DNA of 64,000 nt. It comes from Cercis canadensis (lineage: Eukaryota > Streptophyta > Magnoliopsida > Fabales > Fabaceae). The stretch's first letter is position 1; each line of letters starts with the position of its first letter. Below the pieces are notes generated by a model. The model was not told the origin of the DNA. It made no database searches and saw nothing but the letters and a program-made list of their open reading frames with translations. The translations under genes were made by a program, and so were the position numbers. This document shows, piece after piece, positions 49,431 through 62,198 of the stretch. Location of the stretch: contig QAOA01002524.1 of the NCBI GenBank assembly GCA_003255065.1, positions 225,425-289,424 of the forward strand, written 5' to 3'.

Positions 49431-50452
49431 AAAAATGAAGCCCTAATCCCTTTCCCTCAGTCGAGCACCATTTGAAAGAGAGAACGTTGTGGCGATTCAG
49501 AGAAGTCTAACAATCGTAAGAACTGGTACCCTAATTGCCCAAGCGTATCACATTTCAAAGGTGGTCATTCATTGGGGATTGCTGTTCGTGATTTGTGAAA
49601 AATTGTAGCGATTCAAAGAGGAAAAACCCTAAGAAGCGGTTGCAGAAGCTATCGCGAGATTGAGATTTTGATTTTCCTAGGACGTGCAATTTTGCATTGA
49701 TTCGGATACAAGGTTAGTGTCTTCTGAATGTTGCGCATTTGTCCTTTTGGATAAATAATTTGTTTTGTGTGAGAAACTTGTTATGTGGTCATGCATGCGA
49801 TGTGGGAGCCCAAATGGCTGAAATTTTTGTTGTTTTAATTTTTGTACTGTTTTGTTATATCATTATTGTGTTTGCTGTATTTTCATGGTGGTCCCCCCAT
49901 GAAAGTTGATTTTTTTTGTAATAGTGGTCCCTGGTGTTTCTTACGTTACTACAATACTGTTGTTTATTGTTGTTGGTGTTTAGGAGCCTATGTAGTTAAA
50001 GTAGCACGTGGAACATAGGTATGGTGGTCCCTCCATGAAAGTTGATTTTTTTTTTTTGTAATGGTGGTCCTTGGTGTATCTTACGTTTTGTAATGGTGGT
50101 GTCACAAAATCATAGGGGGGAAATAGTTTGAGTAGATCCAGTGACAGAATTAGTAAAGAATGTGGGTGTTAGAGGAGATGGCTATGTTTTTATCCATCAC
50201 GATGGACTTGGGAGTTTATCATTATCTCACAAAAAAATTGATCGTATAAACTCTTTTTATGATATTGTTACATTTTGTTGCTGAATTAAGATGTGGATTT
50301 TCTTGTAGGCTTAGAAGCATGTTTAAGTAAGCATTTAAGCTTTCATATTTTTATACGCTAGTGTTATTCATCTGTGTGTGTGTGAGCATAGAATGTAAAT
50401 TTTTTTTGCACTTTTAAGCATCTATGGCTGGCTATATGTGCTTTTTTGTTGT

Positions 50453-50586
50453 ACAAACACACACACAGAGAGCATCTAAACCTGTTTGTGTTGGCCACAC
50501 ACACAGACACACACACAGACACACGCACTTTTAAGCATCTATGGCTGGCTCAGACACACACACACACACAGACACACACACGCACA

Positions 50587-50622
<36 letters not shown>
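50453..50622. repeat. (CA)n microsatellite cluster
   Basis: Several interrupted CA/ACAG runs, broken by a repeated CTTTTAAGCATCTATGGCTG segment (50410 and 50528). The open frame across it is a low-complexity artefact. Confidence 0.9.
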
Positions 50623-50628
<6 letters not shown>

Positions 50629-50785
50629 TCTGTGTACTGTTTTATATACATTGACTTCTGTGTACTGTTTTATATTTGGTCTTTAACATGCTGTGTACAC
50701 ACACACACACATTGACTTCTGTGTACTGTTTTATATACATTGACTTCTGTGTACTGTTTTATATTTGGTCTTTAACATGCTGTGT
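50621..50785. repeat. About 88-bp direct duplication beside the CA cluster
   Basis: CATTGACTTCTGTGTACTG followed by TTTTATATTTGGTCTTTAAC appears at about 50621-50695 and again at 50709-50784, separated by a short CA run. Confidence 0.85.
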
Positions 50786-51145
50786 TTTATCTGATAACAG
50801 ACTGTGGCCCTACATCATGGAGGATGTTTAAAGAAGCAACCTAATGTGGCTTATATGGGAGAGAGTGTAACCTAATGGGATTATTGTGATCCCGACAGGT
50901 TTTCAATACCTGTGCTATGGGATTTCCTTAAAGAATTAGGCTACTATAGTTATAGTGAATTGTGGTATCAAATACCTGAGCTTGACCTTGGTAATGGCCT
51001 GAGACCTTTAAGGAAGGATGTAGATGCATTAGATATGGTGGCAAATGTAAGTAGTGAGGAAGTCAATAATGTATATGTGGAGCACAATGTTTGTAAGGCA
51101 GAGTTGGTTCCTGTCATTGAATATGCATGCATGCCCACAGAAGGA

Positions 51146-51292
51146 GAAGATAGGAATGCAGAGGGAGAAGATAGGGATGCAGATGATGAAAATAGGGATG
51201 CAGATAGTGAGAATAGGGATGCAGTGGGTGAGAATAGGGATGCAGTGGGTGAGATTAGGGATGCAGATAGAGAAGATAGTGATGCTGAAGGA
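51146..51292 (+). repeat. 21-bp minisatellite coding an acidic 7-residue repeat
   Basis: Seven in-frame units of (E)(D/N)RDA.. type, for example ENRDAVG and EDRDADD. The unit length is exactly 21 bp, so the expansion keeps the reading frame. The MULE2 relative does not show such an array at the same place. Confidence 0.85.
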
Positions 51293-52206
51293 GAGAGGCA
51301 AAATGAGGGAGTAACACAAGTAGCAGAAGAAGAAAGCCACAGTGAGGGATTGACAAGGGTATCAAGGGTAGCAGAAGAAGAGAGCAACAATGAGGGATTG
51401 ACAAAGGTATCAGAAGAAAAGAGGCACAATGAGGACTATGACGACAAGGATTCAGATGAAGAAATCAGGCAAACACACGAAGGGCCAGGGCACATAGAGA
51501 ATGAAGACATTAACATGGAGGAAGTCATTGATGATGATGAAGGTCACATAATGTATGAGGAGGAAGACAATGACGATGAGGAAGGGGACATAATATATTC
51601 TAAGGAAGATAATGAGGATGAATCATATGCTATGGCAGATAGTGGCTTAGATGAGGGAGATGATGACTTATTTGAGATGTACACAAAATGGAAGTCATGC
51701 AATGAGGTGCACATGAACAGGACTGCTGCTATTAGTGATGAAGTAGATGATGGGCTACAAGGTAATCCATTCGAGGGTGACGATACATATGAGAATGAAT
51801 AATTGATGACTTGCGCAGAGTCTAATGAGGAAGAATGTCAGAAAAATAAGATGAAGTGGCTTGAGTTTAATGAGAATGTGGCTTATGGGAGTGTCACATT
51901 TGAGGTGGGGATGGTGTTCAAGAACATGGCAAGCTTTAAGCAAGTTGTGATAGATTACACAGTGCATGAAGGGAAGGCAGGTAAAATTTGTGAAAAATGA
52001 TGCAGTGAGGTGCAGAGTGAGGTGTAAGAATGCTTGTCCATGGGAGATTTTGTGCAGCTGGGCTAACGACATTTACTCCTTTCAAGTTAAGACATTCAAC
52101 CAAAACCACAACTGCTCCCGCTTATTGAAGATGCCACAAGTTAATTCTAAGTGGCTTGCGGACAAGTTGATTGACTTTCTCAGAACAGTGACAAGGCCAA
52201 CAGGCA

Positions 52207-52211
52207 TTGAT
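52207..52211. repeat. Copia target site duplication, left
   Basis: TTGAT here and at 59626-59630 flank the Copia element inside the MULE1 transposase gene. Confidence 0.9.
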
Positions 52212-53314
52212 TATTAGTTCCACAAGTCTCTTTCAGGCTTTTGATGATAACAAATTATTAAATATTCAATAATTTGTTTGTACTGTTAGTTTGTTTCTAA
52301 ATGCAGGTTAGTGAAGATATCTGAGAACTAGTTTTGCTTATTCTAAAGTACTAGTTTTTAGACTAGTTCTTCTCATCTAGCTGCTGCTATGCATGATAAG
52401 CTCTCAGATCTCAAAGATTCTTGTCAGAATGCTGCTTCACATGTTGGGTAACCATTTCCCCTATAAAGGCTTGTTGGAGATATACTCTTTAAGGGAAGTT
52501 GGTAAAGTAACTTTCTTGGTTACTAAATGACAAGAAAATAGTTAGTGGAGCTAAATTGTATATCAGCACTACAGCTGGCTCATGACCAAAGGTGGAGATC
52601 ATTCTTCACGTGCTTCCCCTTTCCTTTTATTACAACACTCTTGGGTCATTCAATGTAGTGAAGAGAAGAAAGAAAGAAAGGAAGAAATACATAGACTTCG
52701 GTCTTCCATTGTAACAAGCTTGCCTTCTCTTTCTCATGTTAAGAAACTTGTAAAATCTGCTCTATAGAGAGTGAGAGTATCAAAATGGAACTCAACATTT
52801 CTTTTTAAGTGTTGTTGACTCAGAATTTTAGTAGGAAATTCTTAAGAGAGACTTTTAGAAATTAGTCTAGAGGGAGAAAATTCTTGGTGAGCTTTTGTGG
52901 GAAAACCAAGGGTGTAAAAAGCTTGGAGAAGCTTTGTCAAATTAACCTCATAATTTCTAGTGCAACCCCAATGGTTGGGAGAAGTGGATGTAGGCCTTAG
53001 TGCTGAACTACTATAAAAATTTGTGTTGAGCTATTCTCTTCCTTTATCTTTAAAAGCTTGAGTTGATTATAGACTTCATATGATGCTATCTTTGATTCTT
53101 GTCTAAACAAGTTTTCTGGTTTTTTGATCTATGACTAATATGAAGTGTGATATTGATTAAATCTCCTTGCTCATTAATTGAGGATATTTCAGCTAATGAT
53201 CTTACTGTTGTAGTGTTTAAATTCATGATTTAATCTCTGAGTTTACTCATTTATTAAAAGAAATTTTTGAAACTCCTATTCACCCCCCTCTAGGAGTGTT
53301 TCTTGTTACTTTCA
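52212..53314 (+). repeat. 5' LTR of the Copia element (1103 bp)
   Basis: Begins TATTAG, where the other LTR has TGTTAG, so the terminal TG is mutated. It ends TTACTTTCA. Confidence 0.92.
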
Positions 53315-53316
53315 AT

Positions 53317-53332
53317 TAGTATCAGAGCTTGG
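53317..53332 (+). promoter_or_regulatory. Primer-binding site of the Copia element
   Basis: TAGTATCAGAGCTTGG lies two bases after the LTR and is complementary to the initiator-methionine tRNA 3' end, with one change from the usual TGGTATCAGAGC. Confidence 0.82.
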
Positions 53333-53399
53333 TGCTCATCTTGTCTGTTGGTTTAACTAACCAAGAGTTAAAGATCTGAATTATTTAGTTGCAGGAACT

Positions 53400-56300
53400 A
53401 TGAATAATCAAAATGAGTCACATTCCTCTCACAAACCTCCTTTCTTCAATGGAGAAAATTACCCTTACTGGAAGCATCGTGTGGAAATGTACCTTGAAGA
53501 ATTGACTATGAAGTGTGGCAGATTGTCAGAAAGGGTCTCACACCTCCAACAAAAATGGTGAATGATGTTGTTGTTATGAAAGAAGAACATGAGTTTTCTG
53601 CTGAAGACAAACTCAGATTCACTCTCAATTCTAAAGCAAGATACAACATAATGTGTGCTGTATCTACAAAGGAGTATGAGAATATTGCATCTTGCAATTC
53701 TGCTAAGGAGATGTGGGATAGGTTAGTTGCAATCCATGAGGGAACTAGTCATGTGAAGGAAGCCAAGATCGACATTTACTCTACTCAGTATGAGATGTTC
53801 CACATGACTTAGGATGAGCCTCTGGATTCATTTTTTGCTCGATTTCTGAGCATTATAAATAGTCTCAAAGGACTTGGCAGAGTTTATTCTCAGAAAGAGC
53901 AAGTCAAGAAAATCCTAAGATGTCTCACTGAGAAATGGGACTCTAAGGTCACTGTTATGCTTCAATATGCAGAATCAAATGAACTCACAGTGGATGCACT
54001 AAGAGGAACTCTGGAGTCACATCAGATAATGATCATGCAGAAGAAGTTTATTGTAATTGACAGGAAGAAGAGCATGGCTCTTACTTCAAATGCTGCAGAA
54101 ACCAGTGCTATGGAAGATTTTGTGTCAAGTGATGAAGATGTAGCTCTCATTACTAAAAGAGTTCTAGATATGATGAAGAAAAGAAAGGAGAGGAAAAGAT
54201 TTCAGTCAAGAGGTCAAAAGAACTTCACAAGAGGAGAACTGGCTAAAGATCCTATCATTTGCTACAAGTACAAAAAGCCAGGTCATATTAAGCCTAAGTG
54301 TCCAAATCTAAAGGAGAAGAAATTCTTCAAGAAGGACAAAAAGAAGGCAATGGTCGCAGCCTGGAGTGATGAGGACTCAACTTCAAATAGTGAAGACTCT
54401 GATGAAGAAAACTTAGCAAACTTCTGTTTGATGGCTAAGGATGAAGGAAGTAGTGAAAAGAGAGAGGTAACTGATCTAGACTTTGAACATCTTCCTACAT
54501 ATGATGAATTAAGTCTTGTATTTGATGATTTATCATTTGACTTTGAAAAGAGGCTTGCTAAAATCACTGCTCTAAAGAAAATAATCAAAAATTAGATAAC
54601 TGTAATAGAAGAACTAGAGAAAGACAATATTGACTTAACTGATAGACTTAAGGTTTTACAATATCAAAATGAAGTTCTTGAAAAAGGAAATTGTCTTACT
54701 GATTCTGTTATGAATGAGAATGTTGATCTGAAAAGAAAAATGGATGAACTATCCAAGGACTTAGCAGATTTCGTTCAAGGAAGAGATAATCTTAATTCTA
54801 TCCTTGGAAGACAAAGAATGAGTAATGACAAAACTGGTATAGGTTACTCTCAACCTAATTCCTTAAAAATTGTCAAGAACATTTTTGTCAAAGCTTCTGT
54901 ATCTCATTCTTATTCTAAGGGAACATGTTTCTACTGTGGTTTTTCAGGACATTTTCCTAATGCATGTTTATATAAGAAACTTTGTGCAACCAGAAAAATG
55001 ATATGGGTGCCTAAGGGTACAACTGTTGCTAACTTGAAAGGACCCAAAGAAGTTTGGATACCTAAGTCTATCTAATCCTTTTTCAAGTTTGTTATCAAGC
55101 CAAGAGTAATTGCTCGTATCTTGACAGTGGCTGTTCTAGGCACATGACAGGAGACCATTCTAAGTTTGTTTCCATTGATATGGAGGACTTGGGAGCAGTA
55201 ACTTTTGGTGATAACAGCAAAGGTAGAATAGTTGGCATAGGTAAAATTAGCTTGACTCCTTCTTTATTTATTGAGAATGTGTACTTCGTGAAAGGTTTAA
55301 TGTACAATGTGCTGAGTATCAGTCAACTATGTGATAGAGGTCATAGAATCATATTTGAAGCATCTAAGTGCATTATTCATGATAGAAAATTTGATGATAT
55401 TTTGTTTGTTGGGCAAAGAAGCTCTAATGTTTATGTTGTGTCCAAAGATTCACTTGATTTAAAAAAGGAAACATGTTTTGCTTCTCAAAGTAGTAGCTCT
55501 TCGTTGTGGCATAGGAGACTTGGCCGCTAATTTAAAACTGGTTGCAAAAATTTTAAAGAAAGAACTAGTCTCAAGTTTGCCTAAGATAGTTTTTGAAAAA
55601 GATAAAATCTGTGCTGCTTGTCAGCAGGGAAAGCAGATTAAGTCTTCTTTCGGTTCTTAGAAAGTATTGTCAACCTCTAGGCCATTGCAACTACTTCATA
55701 TGGATCTTTTTAGACTAGCACCTACATTGAGCCTAAATGGAAAGAAATATGGTTTTGTCATTGTGGATGACTATTCTAGGTTTTCTTGGGTATTCTTCTT
55801 AGCTCATAAAGATGATACTTTTTCTGTGTTTGAGAAATTTTGCAAAAATATCTTCAATTAGGAGTGATCATGGTGGTGAGTTTGAAAACAAGTTCTTCAA
55901 AAGTTTTTGTGAAAATTCAGGAATCCACCATAATTTTTCCTGTCCTAGAACACCCCAACAGAATGGTGTGGTTGAAAGGAAAAATAGAACTCTAGTTGAG
56001 ATGGGAAGAACTATGCTTTGTGAAAATGATTTGCCAAAGTATTTTTGGGCTGAAGCTGTAAGTACAGCATACAATATCTTGAACAGATGTCTAATAAGAC
56101 CAATTCTGAAAAAGACTCCTTATGAGCTATGGAAAGGAAGGAAACCAAATATCAGTTACTTTCATGCATTTGGATGCAAGTGTTTTGTCTAGAATAATGG
56201 AAAAGATAATCTGGGCAAGTTTGATTCGAAATCTAATGAATGCATTTTTCTGGGTTATTCTTTAACTAGCAAAGCATATAGAATTTTTGACAAAAGAACC

Positions 56301-58096
56301 TTGATTGTTGAAGAATCTGTCCATATTGTATTTGATGAGACTAACCTTTTCTTGAGCTAAAATGCTCTTGAAGAACCAAAAATTTTGCAAGAAAATTTCA
56401 AGCTGCCTATCAAACTGATTGCAGCAGAGATCAAGTTTCAGAACCTGCTAAATATGATCAAGCTCCATTATAACCAATTCAACAGAACTTGTCGAAGAAG
56501 AAGCTCCTCAGCAAAATGCAAGAGAGTCACTTCCAAGACAAACCAAAACTTCAAAAAATCATCTAATTGAAAAGGGCATTGGTGACCTGCATGGAGGAAT
56601 GACAACTAGAGCTTCTCTTCGAGACAAACATGTTAATCTAGCTTTCCTGTCCTTTACTGAGCCTTCAAACATTAGTGAAGCTTTGAAAGATGAGGCCTGG
56701 ATAATGGCTGTGCAGGAAGAGTTGAATCAGTTTGTCAGAAACAAAGTCTGGAATCTAGTTTCTGATCCTCAAGATCAAATCTATCATTGGTACTAGATGG
56801 GTTTTCAGAAACAAATTAGATGAAGATGGAAGGATTGTGAGAAACAAAGCTCGACTTGTTGCTCAAGGATTCAATTAGCAGGAAGGTATAGATTTTGAGG
56901 AAACTTTTACTCCTGTTGCTAGATTAGAAGCCATAAGAATGTTTCTTGCATTTGCATATTTCAAAAATTTCAGAATTTTTCAAATGGATGTGAAAAGTGC
57001 ATTTTTAAATGGCTACATTAATGAAGAAGTCTATGTTAAGCAACCCCCTGGCTTTGAAAATCCTGATTTTCCAAATCATGTGTATAAGCTTTCAAAGGCT
57101 CTTTATGGTCTTAAGCAAGCTCCAAGAGCTTGGTATGACAGGTTGAGTGAATTTCTCATGAACAATGGTTTTTTAAGAGGAAAAGTGGATACCACTCTAT
57201 TTACAAAGAATGCTTCTCATCACATTATCATTGTTCAAATTTATGTTGATGATATCATTTTTGGTTCAACTAACACTCTATTGTGTAAAGAATTTGAAAA
57301 GCTCATGAAAAGTGAATTTGAAATGAGCATGATGGGTGAGCTTAATTTCTTTCTCGGTCTTCAAGTAAAGCAATCTAAAGATGACATTTTCATTAATCAA
57401 TCCAAATATACTCGAGAGGTGCTCAAAAGGTTTGGCATGAACAATGCTAAAGGCATTTCTACTCCTATGAGTACTGCTACAAAGCTTTCTTTGGATGAGT
57501 TTGGTAGATCAGTGTGTGAGAAAAAGTACAGGGGAATGATTGGATCTTTGTTATATCTGACAGCAAGCAGGCCTGATATTCTATTTTCTGTGTGTGCCTG
57601 TGCTAGATTTCAAGTCTGTCCTAAAGAATCACATTTGGCTGCTGTAAAGAGAATTTTTAGATATTTGCTTAACACTGTTAATGTTGGTCTCTAGTTTAGC
57701 AGAACTAGTTCTTTTGAACTAGTTTCATATATTGATTCTGACTATGTTGGATGCTCTATTGATCGCAAAAGTACTAGTGAAGGATGTCAATTCCTTGGAG
57801 GAGCTCTTGTTTCATGGCAATTGAAAAAGCAAAATGCTGTGGCTCAATCAACAACTAAGGCAGAGTACATAGCTGCTGGTCTCTGCTGCTCTCAAGTGCT
57901 TTGGATGAAGCAACAACTCCTTGACTATGGTATTTCTCTTGACAAAATCCCTTTGATGTGTGATAATACTAGTGCTATCAATATTGCTAAAAATCTAGTT
58001 CAACACTTTAGAACCAAACATATTGATATAAAACATCATTTTCTTATAGATCATGTCTTAAAAGGGGATATTAAACTCTCTTTTGTTAATATGTAG
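53400..58096 (+). pseudogene. Copia gag-pol, multiple stops and frameshifts
   Basis: Gag starts at ATG 53400 (PPFFNGENYPYWKHR), shifts frame near 53500, and continues to a knuckle at about 54260-54303 that has lost its second cysteine (CYKYKKPGH). A second knuckle, CFYCGFSGHFPNAC, is near 54928. Protease CSYLDSGCSRHMTG lies near 55108-55149. The GAG-pre-integrase zinc motif (LWHRRLG) and integrase (VDDYSRFSW, RSDHGGEFENKFF, TPQQNGVVERKNRT) span about 55500-56190. Reverse transcriptase holds [10 protein letters not shown] and YVDD (57242-57253). RNase H ends at TAG 58094-58096. In-frame stops occur near 53813, 54596, 56192, 56876 and 57695, with at least five frame changes. It is an inactive copy. 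Confidence 0.9.
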
Positions 58097-58501
58097 AACA
58101 TTTGATCATGATCAGCTTTAACAGTCATTCTCTTGTTGCATTGCATGCATTACTACATTAGTTCTATTGTGTTTGGCTCTGGACTTTTGGTGGATGTTGG
58201 ATAATACTATGATTGTATGCTGATATTTTTTTTTTTTGCTTTATGTTTATTATTCTTTTTTTTTTTTTGTGCCTTCTGATTAGCTTATTCCTTCTTGTCT
58301 TTTTGATAATGACAAAGGAGGAGAACATCTATGAGATAGTCTGAATGAACTGCTATTTATTCTATCTGTATAAGTCTATCTCTGATACAAGAAATCTCCC
58401 TGTTTTTCTTTTGCAAAGCTACTGTTGGAATTAGTTTTCAAACTAATTCTAAGGTATGCTCATATTCAGGGGGAGATTTTCTTTAATCATTTGTCATCAT
58501 T
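58097..58501 (+). other. Copia 3' untranslated region
   Basis: T-rich sequence between the end of pol and the polypurine tract. There is no env-like frame. Confidence 0.6.
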
Positions 58502-58515
58502 AAAAAGGGGGAGAT
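58502..58515 (+). promoter_or_regulatory. Polypurine tract of the Copia element
   Basis: AAAAAGGGGGAGAT directly before the 3' LTR. Confidence 0.85.
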
Positions 58516-59625
58516 TGTTAGTTCCATAATTCTCTTTCAGGCTTTTGATGATAACAAATGATTAAATATTCACTAATCTGTTTGTACTATTAGTTTGTTT
58601 CTAAATGCAGGTTAGTGAAGGTATCTAAGAACTAGTTTTGCTTGTTCTAAAGTACTAGTTTTTAGACCAGTTCTTCTCATCTAGCTACTGCTATGCATGA
58701 TAAGCTCTCAGATCTCAACGATTCTTGTCAGAATGCTGCTTCAAGTGTTGGGTAACCGTTTCTCTTATAAAGGCTTATTGGAGATCCACTCTTTAAGGGA
58801 AGTTGGTAAAGTAACTTTCTTGGTTACTAAATGACAAGAAAATAGTTAGTGGAACTAAATTGTATATCAGCCCTACAGCTGGCTCATGACCAAAGGTGGA
58901 GATCATTCTTCACGTGCTGCACCTTTCCTTTTATTGCAGCACTCTCGGGTCATTCAATGTAGTGAAGAGAAGAAAGAAAGAAAGAAAGAAAGGAAGAAAT
59001 ACACAGACTTCGGTCTTCCATTATAGCACGCTTGCCTTCTCTTTCTCATGTTAAGAAACTTGTAAAATCTGCTCTATGGAGAGTGAGAGTATCAAAATGG
59101 AACTCAACATTTCTTTTTGAGTGTTGTTGACTCAGAATTTCAGTAGGAAATTCTTGAGAGAGACCTTTAGAAATTAGTCTAGAGGGAGAAAGTTCTTGGT
59201 GAGCTTTTGTGGGAAAACCAAGGGTGTAAAAAACTTGGAGAAGCTTTGTTAAATTAACCTCACAATTTCTAATGGAACCCCAATGGTTGGGAGAAGTGGA
59301 TGTAGGCCTTAGTGCTGAACCACTATAAAAATATGTGTTGAGCTCTTCTCTTCCTTTATCTTTAAAAGCTTGAGTTGATTATAGACTTCATATGCTGCTA
59401 TCTTTGATTCTTATCTAAACAAGTTTTCTGGTTTTTTGATCTATGACTGATATGAAGTGTGATATTGATTAAATCTCCTTGCTCATTAATTGAGGATATT
59501 TCAGCTAATGATCTTACTGTTGTAGTGTTTAAATTCATGATTTAATCTCTGAGTTTACTCATTTATTAAAAGAAATTTTTGAAACTCCTATTCACCCCCT
59601 CTGGGAGTGTTTCCTGTTACTTTCA
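58516..59625 (+). repeat. 3' LTR of the Copia element (1110 bp)
   Basis: Begins TGTTAG and ends TTACTTTCA, then TTGAT. It differs from the 5' LTR by scattered substitutions and small length changes in a GAAA run. Confidence 0.92.
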
Positions 59626-61697
59626 TTGATGTTATCAATCACATAAGGAACACGTATGCCATGAATGTGGCTGTACCCAAGGCATATAGAGCATGGAGTA
59701 GGGCACGGCAAATAATGGAAGGAAGTGAACGAGAGCAGTATGTTGGTTGTGGGATTATTGTCAAGAGTTAAAGAGCTCTAACAAGAAGAACACTATTAAG
59801 TTAGTTGTCAATAGGTCGCAACTTCATTTGATGCCAACCTTTGGTAGCATTTATATGCTTTGATGCTTGTAAGTAAGAGTTCTTAGCTGGTTGCAAGCCC
59901 ATGATTGGAGTGGATGTGACATTTTTCAAAGGGTATTATGGGGGTGTTCTCTTGGCTGCTGTTGGACAGGATGGAAACAATGGATTCTTTCCAATTGCAA
60001 TAGCAGTTGTTGGCAGGAAGACAAAGGAAACATGGACTTGGTTCCTTACCCTATTACTTGAAGACATTGGCAGAGATTGTAGGTGGACATTCATTAGTGA
60101 CAGGCAAAAGGTAATAACTCACCCTCTATAAACAATTCAGATTGTCTCTATTTTCTTGCAATTTCTTTTGTGCATACATTGATTTGTGCATATGTGTAGG
60201 GCTTGGTGCCTACTTTTGAGTCTATATTCCCAGAGGTGGAACACAGGTATTATGTGAGGCATATCTACACCAATTTTGCCAGAAACTTTAGAGGGAAACA
60301 TTACAAAGATATGCTGTGGGTTTGTACAAGATCTACTACCATGAAAACATTTAATGATAACATGCAGAAATTGAAGGATCTCAATGGCCATGCTTGGGAT
60401 TATCTAAACAAGATTAATCCAAGGATGTGGATAAGAGCTACATTTAGTACATATTCAAATAGTTAGGTCTTGACCAACAGCATGTGTGAGTAGTTCAACA
60501 ACAAGATTCTAGTGGTAAGGGGTAAGCCTATTGTGTCAATGTTGGAAGACATTAGACTTTACATCATGAACAGGATGACTGGTAATAGAAGAAGGTGGAC
60601 AGATTCAAGGAGGAAATTTGTCCTAAGGCCAAACATTTACTTTCAACACTTATGTGGGATAGTAGGCAGTGGTTACCTCATTGGATAGGGGACCAAGATG
60701 AAGCTCAGTTTGAGATCTCTATTGATTCACACACTAGATTTGTGGTGAATATTAAGGAGGGGACATGCAGCTGTAGAGTGTGGGATCTCTGTGGTATTCC
60801 ATGTGTGCATGCCATTTGTGCTATTTCTTAGCACCATGAGAATGCTGACAAATTTGTCCATCCTTATTTGAGGACTGCTGCATTTAGGGTTGCGTACACT
60901 CCTTTCATAGATGCTGTTAATGGCAGAAATTTGTGGCCATCTATAGGACTTGATCTGGTTTACCCACCTCCGTTGAGAAGACCAGCTGATAGACCTAAAA
61001 CTTAGAGGAAAAAGGATCCTGTGGAGACATAAGAAAAACAGCAAGCACAAGAACAACAACAAGCTGTTAATCCATACAAGATGCAGAGAAGATTGGTGCA
61101 TACATGCTCAAAGTGTGGCAGAGATGGACATACTAGAAATAATTGCAAGGGTCCTCCTGCAGAAAAAGTTAAAAAACCTAAGGTGAATCCACTTTAATTC
61201 CATACCTTACTAAATATAATTCTAGTTTTCTACATCTAACATCTATTTCATCATGCATAATTAGACATCAAGTAGAGCTAAAACACCACGAAGAGTAGAT
61301 GGAGCTAGTGAGAATCCCATTGTTGCAGCACAGAGGCATCCTGGTGAAGGTTCTTCTGCTACTATACTGGAGACAAGCCAACAAGTGAGGTCTTCTAGGG
61401 CTGACCTGTCAAGTTGTTTGTTTCTTTTAATGCCACTTTCATTACCCTATTTTTCTGTTGTTGCTTGTGAATATGCAAACCCATGTGCAACCCTTAACGA
61501 GGCAAACACTGGAGGTAGCAAGTTAAAGAGTGAGAATAGCATATGAATCCTATGTCCATGGGTCCCAAGAGACTGTACACAGCAATACCACAATTGGGTA
61601 TGGGCCGGGTAATGCAACAAATGAGCCAACTGCAAATGGAACTGGGTCACTAGGAAAGAGGACTCGGGTCACTGCAATAAGGGCATCAAAAGATTGA

Positions 61698-62198
61698 TTA
61701 TAATTTCATGTTGGCATTTAATTAGTTACATTTTGGAATATTGTTACATTTTGGGATTTTGTTACATGAGTGGTAATTATTGAGAGGTTTTGTGATACAT
61801 TTGGGAATTGTATTATTCATCTGTTTTGTGAAACCATATGTAAGGAGGAAACTTGTACTTGTCAATGCCATTAATTTTTGGTAATTTGCCAGAAATTGGT
61901 GTATACTGTTTCCAACTTTTGTGTATGTTTTTCTTGCCATAAATTTGTTAATTGGCTGTTTCCATTGTACAGACATACTAGACAATGCATGTGTGGTCTT
62001 CAATGTCTCTTAAGTGTGGTAGTTTGAGAATTGCAATATTGTTTGACAAATTCTTCACATAAATGTGTCAATTACAATTGCATACAACAAAATAGCAGAA
62101 TTAGTTCCTGTTAATTTTTTTTATTCAAGCCTCACATCCACTATTAATTACAAAGGACAGTAGGGAATGCACACAACCATGAACAACACCAGTTTAAA
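61698..62198. other. Spacer between convergent MULE1 genes
   Basis: AT-rich sequence between the transposase stop and the GRF gene stop, containing repeated TTGTTACATTTTGG-like motifs near 61725-61765. Both transcripts would end here. Confidence 0.5.

Larger units (their letters stand above)
49431..50799 (+). other. MULE1 leader and intron region
   Basis: Non-coding stretch before the first recognisable transposase exon. It includes two related segments with GGTGGTCC.(C/T)CCATGAAAG (near 49889 and 50024), the CA microsatellite and a tandem duplication. Confidence 0.5.
52212..59625 (+). mobile_element. Ty1/Copia LTR retrotransposon, SIRE-like
   Basis: LTRs at 52212-53314 and 58516-59625, a 5-bp TTGAT target duplication, an initiator-methionine tRNA primer-binding site and a polypurine tract. 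The order gag, protease, integrase, reverse transcriptase, RNase H is Ty1/Copia. The gag (acidic tail ending ANFCLMA-like) and 1.1-kb LTRs resemble the SIRE/Maximus group. No envelope-like frame lies between pol and the right LTR. The coding region carries many stops and frameshifts. Confidence 0.94.
50800..61697 (+). pseudogene. MULE1 MURA-type transposase, broken and split by a Copia element
   Basis: An exon opens after an AACAG acceptor near 50807 (HHGGC, then LWDFLKELGYYS and QIPELDLG). Then come an acidic repeat region (51146-51292), the MuDR N-terminal DNA-binding part (51803-52206) and the Copia insertion inside TRPTGI/DVINHIRN. The catalytic core is at 59901-60115 (D in GVDVTFFKGYYGG, second D in FISDRQK). 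An intron follows, then the core's continuation at 60203-60466, a SWIM finger (CSCRVWDLCGIPCVHAIC) at 60766-60819, a CCHC knuckle (CSKCGRDGHTRNNC) near 61107-61148, and a C-terminal tail ending at TGA 61697. Stops lie near 50867, 51800, 60464 and 60829, and a frameshift near 51966-51980. These show decay beyond the Copia insertion. The protein would bind the terminal repeats and cut and insert the element. Confidence 0.88.

Noticed and set aside
50446..50715. Threonine/histidine-rich open frame
   Set aside because: It is a translation of the CA microsatellite.
50968..51429. Serine-rich minus-strand frame
   Set aside because: It is the antisense of the 21-bp minisatellite and acidic region of the MULE1 transposase.
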